Below, one piece after another: positions 17,544 through 25,039 of a stretch of DNA of 64,000 nucleotides. The stretch's first letter is position 1. Every line of letters starts with the position of its first letter. The notes under the pieces were generated by a model that saw nothing but the letters and a program-made list of their open reading frames with translations, did no database searches and was not told where the DNA came from. Source of the DNA: CAVQMB01 sp963713445 (GTDB taxonomy: Bacteria; Pseudomonadota; Gammaproteobacteria; Competibacterales; Competibacteraceae); contig CAVQMB010000028.1 in the NCBI GenBank assembly GCA_963713445.1, positions 7,578 to 71,577 on the forward strand. Reading direction: 5' to 3'. The translations under genes and the position numbers were made by a program.

Positions 17544-18630
17544 CTTCGATCATGTCGCTCACCGCTATGGTGCCGGCGGCGACTATGCGCTTAAGCCGCT
17601 GACTCATGCCTGGGAAGACGGCGGTGCGTACGCATTGCTGGGCCCTTCAGGCTGCGGCAAGACAACGCTTCTTAACATATGTTCGGGATTGTTGATTCCC
17701 TCCGAGGGGCGGGTGCATTTCGACGGTCGGGACGTCACTGACGTACCCACCGAAGGGCGCAACATCGCCCAGGTTTTTCAGTTCCCGGTCATTTACGACA
17801 CCATGACGGTATTTGATAACCTTGCTTTTCCGCTACGCAACAGAAAATTATCAGAATCGAGAGTGCAGGAGCGCGTCCGCGAAGTTGCCCGAATGCTGGA
17901 TCTGGAGCGCGATCTGGAGCGCCGGGCCAAAGGGCTGACCGCCGATGAGAAGCAGTTGATCTCAATGGGGCGCGGTCTGGTGCGGGACGATGTGGCGGCC
18001 ATCATGTTCGATGAACCGCTGACGGTCATAGATCCCCAGCTCAAATGGCGCTTGCGGCGTCAGCTCAAGCGGGTTCACCAGAAGCTCGGGTTGACGCTCA
18101 TTTACGTCACACATGATCAGACTGAGGCCCTGACGTTCGCCGACAAAGTCGTCGTGATGTCGGCGGGAGAAATCATGCAGATCGGCACGCCGCAAGATCT
18201 GTTCGAGCGTCCGGCACACACGTTTGTCGGCTATTTTATCGGCAGTCCGGGGATGAACCTATTGCCCTGCGAACTCGAGGGCCAGGCGGCCCTGGTGGCG
18301 GGGCAGCGCATCGAGCTGCCCGCAGCCGTGGTGCACACAGCGCGCCAGACTGATACCGCACGCTTCCAGCTCGGCATTCGTCCTGAATTCGTGCGACCGC
18401 CAGCGGCCGGAGAGGAGGGTGTTCCGGTGACTGTAGAGCACATCAGTGACACGGGGCGTTTCCGCGTGGTGACGGCCCGCCTCGGCGAACACAAGCTGGT
18501 CGCCAAACTGGCCGAGGATGCAGGTGAATTTGCGGCCAGCGAGGCCCGTATGCACTTGCCGCAACGCTGGCTGCGTCTGTACGCCGATGATCATCTGGTC
18601 GCAGCCGCAGGGGAAACTACTGATGGATAA
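17530..18630 (+). CDS. glpT: Glycerol ABC importer ATPase 2
   Basis: Second ATPase of the glycerol importer, 366 residues; the name follows the rhizobial glpSTPQUV operon and it is not the glycerol-3-phosphate antiporter of E. coli. Walker A is GPSGCGKTTLLN and the switch is YVTHDQTEALTF. The signature is degenerate (KGLTADEKQLISMGRGL instead of LSGGQ), and Walker B reads IMFDEPLTVIDPQ. One partner has a normal signature and the other a normal switch His, as expected for an asymmetric ATPase pair. It overlaps glpS at its start and glpP at its end. Confidence 0.9.
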   Translation: MARIDFDHVAHRYGAGGDYALKPLTHAWEDGGAYALLGPSGCGKTTLLNICSGLLIPSEGRVHFDGRDVTDVPTEGRNIAQVFQFPVIYDTMTVFDNLAFPLRNRKLSESRVQERVREVARMLDLERDLERRAKGLTADEKQLISMGRGLVRDDVAAIMFDEPLTVIDPQLKWRLRRQLKRVHQKLGLTLIYVTHDQTEALTFADKVVVMSAGEIMQIGTPQDLFERPAHTFVGYFIGSPGMNLLPCELEGQAALVAGQRIELPAAVVHTARQTDTARFQLGIRPEFVRPPAAGEEGVPVTVEHISDTGRFRVVTARLGEHKLVAKLAEDAGEFAASEARMHLPQRWLRLYADDHLVAAAGETTDG

Positions 18631-19510
18631 CAAGATCAAGGATAACCGGGCGTGGTTGCTGGTTCTGCCGGCGTTTCTTCTGGTTGCGTTCAACGCCATC
18701 CTGCCGTTCATGACGGTCGTGAACTATTCGTTCCAGGATGTATTCGGCATGAAACACCACGTGTTCGTGGGATGGGAGTTCTACAAAACCATTCTCCACG
18801 ATGGCGACATACAGCGTGCTCTGCTGCGCCAGATTATATTCTCTGTTGTGGTGCTCGCCATTGAAATTCCATTGGGTATAGCGGTTTCACTCACTCTTCC
18901 GACCAGGGGCCGATGGGTCGGTGTGGTACTGGTTATTGTTGCGCTGCCGATTCTCATTCCTTGGAATGTGGTGGGCGTAATATGGGAGATTTTTGCGCGC
19001 GGCGATATCGGACTGGGTGGCGCTGTTATTAACGCTTTGGGCATTAACTACAACTATACGCAGAATCCAATAGCCGCCTGGTGTACAGTCGTGGTCATGG
19101 ATGTCTGGCACTGGACCTCGCTGGTGGTTCTGTTGTGTTATGCCGGATTGCGGGCGATTCCTGATGCCTACTACCAGGCCGCACGTATCGATGGCGCATC
19201 GCGCTGGGCAATATTCCGATTCATCGAGCTGCCCCGACTGCGCGGTGTGCTGACGATCGCGATTCTGTTGCGTTTCGTGTACAGCTTCAAGATTTACGCC
19301 GAACCGTTTGTGATGACCGGCGGTGGACCTGGCAATTCAACAACCTTTCTCAGTCAGATGCTGGACCGTATCGCACTCGGCCAGCTTGATGTGGGGCGGG
19401 CAGGTGCTTTCGCGATTCTGTACTTCCTGATAATTCTTCTGGTCAGCTATGTATTCTACAACGTCTTGACGCGCGTCGGTCAGGGGCGCACGCCGAGGGG
19501 GCAGGAATGA
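18623..19510 (+). CDS. glpP: Glycerol ABC importer permease
   Basis: Inner-membrane permease of 295 residues with about six helices and the binding-protein-dependent transport EAA loop (YYQAARIDGASRWAIFRFIELP). The ATG at 18623 (MDNKIKDNRAWLL) overlaps the end of glpT by eight bases. It is preferred over longer in-frame starts because a typical cytoplasmic lead precedes the first helix. It pairs with GlpQ to form the channel. The family is that of carbohydrate (CUT1-like) permeases; glycerol specificity follows from the operon. Confidence 0.9.
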   Translation: MDNKIKDNRAWLLVLPAFLLVAFNAILPFMTVVNYSFQDVFGMKHHVFVGWEFYKTILHDGDIQRALLRQIIFSVVVLAIEIPLGIAVSLTLPTRGRWVGVVLVIVALPILIPWNVVGVIWEIFARGDIGLGGAVINALGINYNYTQNPIAAWCTVVVMDVWHWTSLVVLLCYAGLRAIPDAYYQAARIDGASRWAIFRFIELPRLRGVLTIAILLRFVYSFKIYAEPFVMTGGGPGNSTTFLSQMLDRIALGQLDVGRAGAFAILYFLIILLVSYVFYNVLTRVGQGRTPRGQE

Positions 19511-20310
19511 AATCCCGCAAGCGCTATCTCGGTCTGGTGCTCTTTGTGGTTTTTCTTCTGATACCCATCTACTGGATGGTTATCATGTCGCTCAAGACCA
19601 ACAACGAAATACTGGGTGCTTTGTCCCTGATACCAAGAAAATTAACTCTGGCACATTATGATGCGTTCTTTTCATCGCAGTTCTGGTACATGGGTTATCT
19701 GCACTCGCTATCCTATGTGCTGATAAATGTGGTGATAACCTTGCCGCTGGCACTGCCGGCAGCGTATGCCTTTTCGCGATTCCGCTTTCTGGGCGACAAA
19801 CATTTGTTCTTCTGGCTGCTGACCAATTTGATGGCACCTCCAGCCGTCTTCGCGTTGCCGTTCTTTGAGCTGTATCAGAGTATCGGTTTATTCGATACAG
19901 TTTGGGCAGTTGCACTGGCCCATACCCTGTTCAATCTGCCGCTCGCGATCTGGATTCTGGAAGGCTTTATCTCAGGTGTGCCGATTGAAATCGACGAGAC
20001 GGCGTTTCTCGATGGGTATAGTCTGCCGAAATTCTTTATCAAGATATTCATACCGTTGATTCGAGCAGGCATAGGCGTCACAGCATTCTTCTGTTTTATG
20101 TTCAGCTGGGTCGAGTTGCTGCTTGCGCAGACTCTCACCAGCGCCAATGCACAGCCAATCGGTTCAGTCATGACCAGCACCGTCAGTGCCGCCGGGGTCG
20201 ACTGGGGCCTGCTGGCTACCGCCGGCACCCTGACCATCATCCCGGGGGCTATCGTGATCTGGTTTGTCCGCAATTACATCGCTACCGGCTTTGCGCTGGG
20301 TCGGGTCTGA
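19507..20310 (+). CDS. glpQ: Glycerol ABC importer permease
   Basis: Second permease, 267 residues, CUT1 MalG-like. The EAA loop is IEIDETAFLDGYSLPKFFIKIF. It overlaps glpP by four bases (ATGA), so the two subunits are likely made in equal amounts. A hydrophobic N-terminal helix (VLFVVFLLIPIYWMVIM) starts near residue 10. GlpP and GlpQ form the membrane channel through which glycerol from GlpV is passed. The name follows the rhizobial operon and does not mean the phosphodiesterase GlpQ. Confidence 0.9.
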   Translation: MKSRKRYLGLVLFVVFLLIPIYWMVIMSLKTNNEILGALSLIPRKLTLAHYDAFFSSQFWYMGYLHSLSYVLINVVITLPLALPAAYAFSRFRFLGDKHLFFWLLTNLMAPPAVFALPFFELYQSIGLFDTVWAVALAHTLFNLPLAIWILEGFISGVPIEIDETAFLDGYSLPKFFIKIFIPLIRAGIGVTAFFCFMFSWVELLLAQTLTSANAQPIGSVMTSTVSAAGVDWGLLATAGTLTIIPGAIVIWFVRNYIATGFALGRV

Positions 20311-20322
20311 GGAGGTCTAGCC

Positions 20323-20598
20323 ATGCAGTGGATGCTGTGGGTCACGCCGACCGCCATCTTTTTCGGCTTCATCGCCTTACTGCTAGCCGGTATGACGATC
20401 TGGGAACTTGTTCAGCCCAGTGTGGAGCGCCGCGGTTGGCTGCTCCCGATGACCACGACACGGGGCGATCGGTTGTTCGTCGGCCTATTGGCCGGCGCTT
20501 ATCTGAACGTCATTTGGCTGGGCTGGGTGCCGGCAAATCAATGGTGGGCGTTGGCGGCGGCGGTTCTGATCGTGGCCGTGGTGATGCGATGGGGTTGA
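20323..20598 (+). CDS. glpU: Small membrane protein of the DUF2160 family
   Basis: A 91-residue protein with three hydrophobic stretches (about residues 3-25, 44-62 and 68-86). It starts at an ATG with GGAGGT about seven bases upstream. DUF2160 proteins accompany GlpSTPQV importers and the gene is called glpU in rhizobia. Its job is not known; an accessory membrane subunit is plausible. A short hairpin (CATGCC-GTTTT-GGCATG, about 20612-20628) follows it and may set the ratio of binding protein to transporter message. Confidence 0.85.
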   Translation: MQWMLWVTPTAIFFGFIALLLAGMTIWELVQPSVERRGWLLPMTTTRGDRLFVGLLAGAYLNVIWLGWVPANQWWALAAAVLIVAVVMRWG

Positions 20599-20696
20599 TT
20601 AGCAGTAGCGCGCATGCCGTTTTGGCATGTTCATGAGAGGTCGCGCCCGGGGGCGTGATCGAATTGCAGTAACCGCTTGACGGAGGACGTTGACCA

Positions 20697-22589
20697 ATGA
20701 GCGAAAATAACGGCAAGCCCGATCAGGGTGGGTCCGACAGCTTTATCCAGGTGGATGAACAAGGTAGCGGCGTAAATCGGCGCACCGTGCTCAAGGCTGG
20801 CGCGACGCTGGCCGCTGCGGCAGCTTTGACGCCGGCCATCAAGGCTTATGCAGCTAAGCCCCAGCCGCGCGGACTGGATAACCCTGGGATGGTGCCGAAG
20901 TTGATCGACTGGGGCGAGGGTAAAACCGGCATGGATGCCGCGCAGGCGTGGGTGGAAAACGAGTTCACGCCTTCGACGCTGGACAAGGCCGCTCAGATGA
21001 AGGAAATGAACTGGTTCATGGAAGCTGCTAAGCCTTACCAGGGCATGCAAGTGACGGTGGTTTCCGAGACGCTGAACGTCCATGAGTACGAATCTAAGAT
21101 CCTGACCAAGGCTTTCGAGGAAATTACCGGGATTCATGTTACCCACCACTACATCCAGGAGGGCGAGGTCGTCGATAAGCTGCAGACCGAGGCCGAAACG
21201 GGTCGCGACATTTATGATGTCTTCATGAATGACTCGGACTTCATTGGTACTCATCCGCGTCTGCAGGACGTGCATCCGATCGGCGACTGGATAAAGAAGG
21301 AAGGCAAGTCGGTCACGCTGCCGACCCTGGATCTGGATGACTTCCAGGGCAAGGATTTCGCGACCTGGGTTGACGGGACCCTGTACCAGATGCCCGACCA
21401 GCAGTTCGCGAATCTGTACTGGTATCGCCATGACTGGTTCCAGCGCCCCGATCTGCGAAAGCAATTCAAGGACATTTACGGCTACGAGCTCGATGTCCCG
21501 GTCAACTGGGCCGCCTACGAGGATATCGCCGACTTCTTCACCAACAAGGTGAAGCACATCGATGGCCAGCGCGTCTATGGCCATATGGACTATGGTAAGA
21601 AAGATCCGTCGCTGGGCTGGCGCTTCACCGATGCCTGGCTGGTGATGGCCGGGGTCGGCAGCAAGGGGTTGCCCAACGGACGTCCCGTCGATGAGTGGGG
21701 CATCCGGATGAATGAGCATTACAATCCAGTCGGCGCCAGTGTCGAGCGGGGTGGCGCGGCCAATAGCCCGGCTGCGGTGTACGCTCTGAGAAAGTATGTC
21801 GAATGGCTTAAGAAGTATGCGCCACCGGAAGCAGCTGGCATGACGTTCTCGGAGGCCGGACCGGTGCCGGCACAAGGTCATATCGCCCAGCAGGTGTTCT
21901 GGTATTCAGCATTTACTGGCAACATGACCCAGAAGGGCTTGCCAGTGGTAAATGATGACGGCACGCCCAAGTGGCGAATGGCGCCTTCACCGCATGGTGT
22001 CTATTGGGAACCCGGTATGAAAGTCGGGTATCAGGATCAGGGCTGCTGGACGTTGCCTAAATCGACGCCTGTCAAAAAGTTGCAAGCCGGTTGGCTTTAC
22101 GCGCAGTTCTGCGTCTGCAAGTCGATCTCGCTGCGTAAGTTCGTGGTTGGTCTGACCCCCATCCGCACCAGCGATATTCAGTCCGAGGCGGCGACCAAGC
22201 TTGCTCCCCGATTGGGCGGGCTGGTGGAGTTCTATCGCAGTCCGGGGGTGAAGTACTGGACGCCCACCGGGGTGAATGTGCCGGAATACGCCAAGCTGTC
22301 GCAGGTCTGGTGGCCCAACGTGTCGGATGCGGTGTCGGGCGCCAAATCTTACCAGCAAGCGATGGATGCGGTGGCCGAAAGCATGGACAATATTATGTAC
22401 CGTATTCAGCGTGCCGATGTAGAACCGGTGGCGCCGCCCAAGCTCAATCCCAAGAAGGGTCGTGACTACTGGCTCAAGCAGCCTGGGGCACCGAAGCCCA
22501 AGCTGGCCGATGAAAAAGGCAAACCCAGGACCATGCCGTACGATAAAATTCTCAACGCTTTCAAGAATCCCGAGATTCTGAAGTCGTGA
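20697..22589 (+). CDS. glpV: Glycerol ABC importer solute-binding protein
   Basis: Periplasmic binding protein of 630 residues, large for the group, as is normal for GlpV. The N-terminus has an arginine-pair export signal (NRRTVLKAGATLAAAAALTP, about residues 24-43), probably Tat. The mature part contains VVSETLNVHEYESKILTKAF and HYIQEGEVVDKLQTEAE. The ATG at 20697 follows a GGAGG site. It is the last gene of the operon and is followed by a clear hairpin terminator. Confidence 0.9.
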   Translation: MSENNGKPDQGGSDSFIQVDEQGSGVNRRTVLKAGATLAAAAALTPAIKAYAAKPQPRGLDNPGMVPKLIDWGEGKTGMDAAQAWVENEFTPSTLDKAAQMKEMNWFMEAAKPYQGMQVTVVSETLNVHEYESKILTKAFEEITGIHVTHHYIQEGEVVDKLQTEAETGRDIYDVFMNDSDFIGTHPRLQDVHPIGDWIKKEGKSVTLPTLDLDDFQGKDFATWVDGTLYQMPDQQFANLYWYRHDWFQRPDLRKQFKDIYGYELDVPVNWAAYEDIADFFTNKVKHIDGQRVYGHMDYGKKDPSLGWRFTDAWLVMAGVGSKGLPNGRPVDEWGIRMNEHYNPVGASVERGGAANSPAAVYALRKYVEWLKKYAPPEAAGMTFSEAGPVPAQGHIAQQVFWYSAFTGNMTQKGLPVVNDDGTPKWRMAPSPHGVYWEPGMKVGYQDQGCWTLPKSTPVKKLQAGWLYAQFCVCKSISLRKFVVGLTPIRTSDIQSEAATKLAPRLGGLVEFYRSPGVKYWTPTGVNVPEYAKLSQVWWPNVSDAVSGAKSYQQAMDAVAESMDNIMYRIQRADVEPVAPPKLNPKKGRDYWLKQPGAPKPKLADEKGKPRTMPYDKILNAFKNPEILKS

Positions 22590-22596
22590 GCTTTGC

Positions 22597-22620
22597 GGGG
22601 GAGCGGTTTCGCTCCCCCTT
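22597..22620 (+). terminator. Intrinsic terminator after glpV
   Basis: A perfect nine-base stem (GGGGGAGCG / CGCTCCCCC) with a GTTT loop is followed by TTGCTT. It begins eight bases after the glpV stop and ends the glycerol transport operon. Confidence 0.8.
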
Positions 22621-22650
22621 GCTTGACGCAACACTGACTGCGTGGGCTCG

Positions 22651-23298
22651 ATGGAGAATGATGACGACAGCCTGGATCTGCCTATCCAGATCGGGCATTT
22701 TTTCGCAACGCCGGTTGCAGCTGCAGTGATGCCTGGTGGGGAGGCGCGCAACCGTCAGCTGCGCCGGGCAATCCTGCGTGAGCGGGACCGGGAAGAATCC
22801 AGACATGCATCGAATCTCGGCGGCTGGCACTCGGCCAGGCCGGTCGATGAATGGGGTGGCCCCGGCTTCGGCGAGGTCGTGGCCGCCGCACAAGTCCTGG
22901 CGGCCCGGTTGACGCTCGATCGCACGGGGAAGCCCGCAAAAGTGGCCTGGAAAGTTCGCGCCTGGGCGAACGTGAATGGTCACGGACACGCCAACGAGTT
23001 TCACTATCATCCGGGTGCCTACTGGTCTGGCACCTATTACGTCGACGATGGCGGGCGGGCCGATGATGACTCGTTGGGCGGCGAGTTTGAGATCATGGAC
23101 CCGCGCGGTCCGGCGGTCGCCATGTATGCGCCATCGCTGGCGTTTGCCGACGGTGGCGTGAATACCGCCGGTTCGACCGTTCAGTTCTGTCCGCGCCCGG
23201 GCCTGATCCTGCTATTTCCGGCCTGGCTCCAGCATCAGGTCAGGCCGTATCTGGGTTCGTCCGAACGGATCTCCATCGCTTTCAACCTGAGCCTGTAA
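22651..23298 (+). CDS. Putative 2OG-Fe(II) oxygenase (TIGR02466-like)
   Basis: A soluble 215-residue protein resembling the TIGR02466 group of putative 2-oxoglutarate/iron-dependent oxygenases. Visible features are a jelly-roll-like core with NEFHYHPGAYWSGTYYVDD, containing candidate iron-binding His residues, and a distal FPAWLQHQVRPYLGSSERIS. The distal part has the second His and the Arg expected to bind the 2OG carboxylate. The ATG at 22651 is chosen; a GTG three codons upstream is possible. Twelve bases separate it from the next gene, so the two are probably cotranscribed. The substrate is unknown; proteins of this group may hydroxylate peptides or small molecules (family knowledge, not shown here). 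Confidence 0.65.
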   Translation: MENDDDSLDLPIQIGHFFATPVAAAVMPGGEARNRQLRRAILRERDREESRHASNLGGWHSARPVDEWGGPGFGEVVAAAQVLAARLTLDRTGKPAKVAWKVRAWANVNGHGHANEFHYHPGAYWSGTYYVDDGGRADDDSLGGEFEIMDPRGPAVAMYAPSLAFADGGVNTAGSTVQFCPRPGLILLFPAWLQHQVRPYLGSSERISIAFNLSL

Positions 23299-23309
23299 GG
23301 GTCGGTTTC

Positions 23310-24050
23310 ATGCGCGTGACCTTCCGCTGTGACCCCATGCTGGAACCGTATTTACCGCCACCGGTCGCGGCCCGCTTGGCTTTCCCCGACTGGCTCAAGG
23401 ATATGCCGGGGAGCGCATTTTCGCCTCTGCACGGCACGGACATCCGTACCGTAAAGCAGTGCCCGCCGTTCGTGGACGCCATGAGCTGCGGTTTCGTAAT
23501 GGTGCTGCCATGCGATGTCATCGCGGACGATGGCGGGCTGAGCTGGGACTGGCCCATTCCGGTCCCGGCCGCAGACAAGCACCCGCGTGCGCCGCTCAGT
23601 TTCCATGTGCCGGAGCAGGTTACCGGGACTCCGCTACGGCAACCGGATCAGGTGGTTGTAAAGTTCAACAGCTTCTGGACTATCGAGCTGGAGCAGGGCT
23701 GGTCACTGTTGGCGATGCATCCGGCCAATCGCCTGGATTTGCCGTTCAGATTGCTGACGGGTTTGGTGGATGCCGACCACTATAAGGATGTCGGTATCCT
23801 GTTTCCCGCGGTCTGGACGGATGGCGAGTTCCGCGGTGTTCTACCCAAGGGTACGCCTATCGCCCAGTGTGTGCCCGTGCGTCGCGAGCCGTTGGCGCTG
23901 ATTTGCGAATCGATGGACGATACGGCGGTGCGGGCGTACGACAGCGTTGGTGAGAAGCTGCTGTCGCAGCGTGGCGTTTATCGGCGCGAATACCGCGCCC
24001 GGCGGGGCGGATCAGGCGCCACCACGCGCGAGGAATCTCCGCAGCGCTGA
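23310..24050 (+). CDS. Conserved protein of unknown function (DUF6065-like)
   Basis: A 246-residue soluble protein with no signal peptide or membrane helix. It starts MRVTFRCDPMLEPYLPPP. It contains WLKDMPGSAFSP, VKQCPPFVDAMSCGFVMVLP and FNSFWTIELEQGWSLLAMHP, and near the end FPAVWTDGEFRGVLPKGTPI. This pattern resembles proteins annotated DUF6065, but I cannot confirm that. It directly follows the oxygenase-like gene and overlaps the end of the convergent TPR gene by 39 bases. A role with the oxygenase is inferred from position only. Confidence 0.55.
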   Translation: MRVTFRCDPMLEPYLPPPVAARLAFPDWLKDMPGSAFSPLHGTDIRTVKQCPPFVDAMSCGFVMVLPCDVIADDGGLSWDWPIPVPAADKHPRAPLSFHVPEQVTGTPLRQPDQVVVKFNSFWTIELEQGWSLLAMHPANRLDLPFRLLTGLVDADHYKDVGILFPAVWTDGEFRGVLPKGTPIAQCVPVRREPLALICESMDDTAVRAYDSVGEKLLSQRGVYRREYRARRGGSGATTREESPQR

Positions 24051-24812
24051 CGGCCTCAGCCAGAGGCGCCCGGTGGGGGCTGATACCAGCGCCTGGGCGA
24101 TGCGGTTGAGACAGCTCGGCGAGAGCCGGAAGGCTGTGCGATAGGCCTCTAGTGCGGCATCCATATTGCCGGCGTCCTGCAGCACGATGCCCAGGTTAAG
24201 AGCCGCTGCATACAGACCGGGATCCGTGTGCAATGCGGTGCGATAAGCCTGTGCGGCCGCGTTCGATTGTCGCAGGTCCTGCTGGACGAGGCCCAGGCCG
24301 AACCATGCCCCGGCTAGCCCGGGATCCAGATCGACCGCGTATCGCAGCGCCGCTTCGGCGTCCTTCCAGGCGCCGAGCTGATGCAGCAGGCGGCCCCGGG
24401 CATGCTGGATCGCTGCATCGGCCGGCCAGCGGTGCCGTGGGTCAGATAGCAATGCGGATGCCTCATCGGTACGGTCTAACTGCTGCAACGCAGTGGCGCC
24501 ACTGAGCAGCGCCGAACTTGTTGGTTCATTAGCCTGCAGGGCCCTGCTCAGGGCAATCCATGCGCCTTCCGGTTGCCTCAGCCGCAGCAGCGTTTCGCCG
24601 ATGAGCTGCCAACCTTCGGCACAGTCGGGGAACCTTTCCAGACGGGGTAGCAAGGCTGTCACGTCCGGGTCGGCCCGCGCGAGTAGCAGAGCGCAGAGCT
24701 GGAACCACGGCCGCGGCGCAGACGGGTCGTCATGTACGGCACGGCGCGCGGCGGTTAGTTGCTGCGTACTGGCTGCGAGCAGGTTATCGCGATGCGACTG
24801 CGGTGCCGTCAT
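24012..24812 (-). CDS. Tetratricopeptide repeat protein
   Basis: A 266-residue protein made almost wholly of TPR-like helix pairs. The repeats show the A-x-x-x-Y/L pattern spaced about 34 residues, for example AEAALRYAVDLDPGLAGAWFGLG, AAQAYRTALHTDPGLYAAALNLG and ALEAYRTAFRLSPSC. There is no signal peptide, so it should be a cytoplasmic scaffold. TPR domains occur with TIGR02466-type oxygenases, fused or adjacent, which fits its place convergent to such a gene. Its C-terminus ends in basic residues (LRPSALRRFLARGGA). The function is not known. Confidence 0.75.
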   Translation of the reverse strand: MTAPQSHRDNLLAASTQQLTAARRAVHDDPSAPRPWFQLCALLLARADPDVTALLPRLERFPDCAEGWQLIGETLLRLRQPEGAWIALSRALQANEPTSSALLSGATALQQLDRTDEASALLSDPRHRWPADAAIQHARGRLLHQLGAWKDAEAALRYAVDLDPGLAGAWFGLGLVQQDLRQSNAAAQAYRTALHTDPGLYAAALNLGIVLQDAGNMDAALEAYRTAFRLSPSCLNRIAQALVSAPTGRLWLRPSALRRFLARGGA

Positions 24813-25039
24813 GATGTGCCCATTATGAATGACAAGAACAACCCTGGTCCGCCGTGGCAGGCAATATGTCTAGGCATCGTAGTCAATAACGAATTATACG
24901 AAAACGAACAATGTTTCGATATTGAAAATACTAGGCTTAATGACATTGATCATCGGCAACAATGCGCTATAATGAAAAAAAACGAATATAATCTTGTGAC
25001 GTTCAGAGTCTAGCAGAAATAGCACCGCTGGGAGTGTTT
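24813..25039 (+). promoter_or_regulatory. glpD promoter with GlpR-like operators
   Basis: A perfect TATAAT -10 box lies at 24968-24973, with TTGATC at 24946-24951 (spacer 16). The block 24963-24986 (-10 plus TGAAAAAAAACGAA) repeats the one ahead of glpS. Upstream, 24885-24931 has further CGAA/TTCG half sites, including CGAACAATGTTTCG (24905-24918) and TTTCGATATTGAAA (24914-24927), both near-palindromic and resembling E. coli GlpR half sites. Together these mark glpD as part of the GlpR regulon. Confidence 0.65.
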
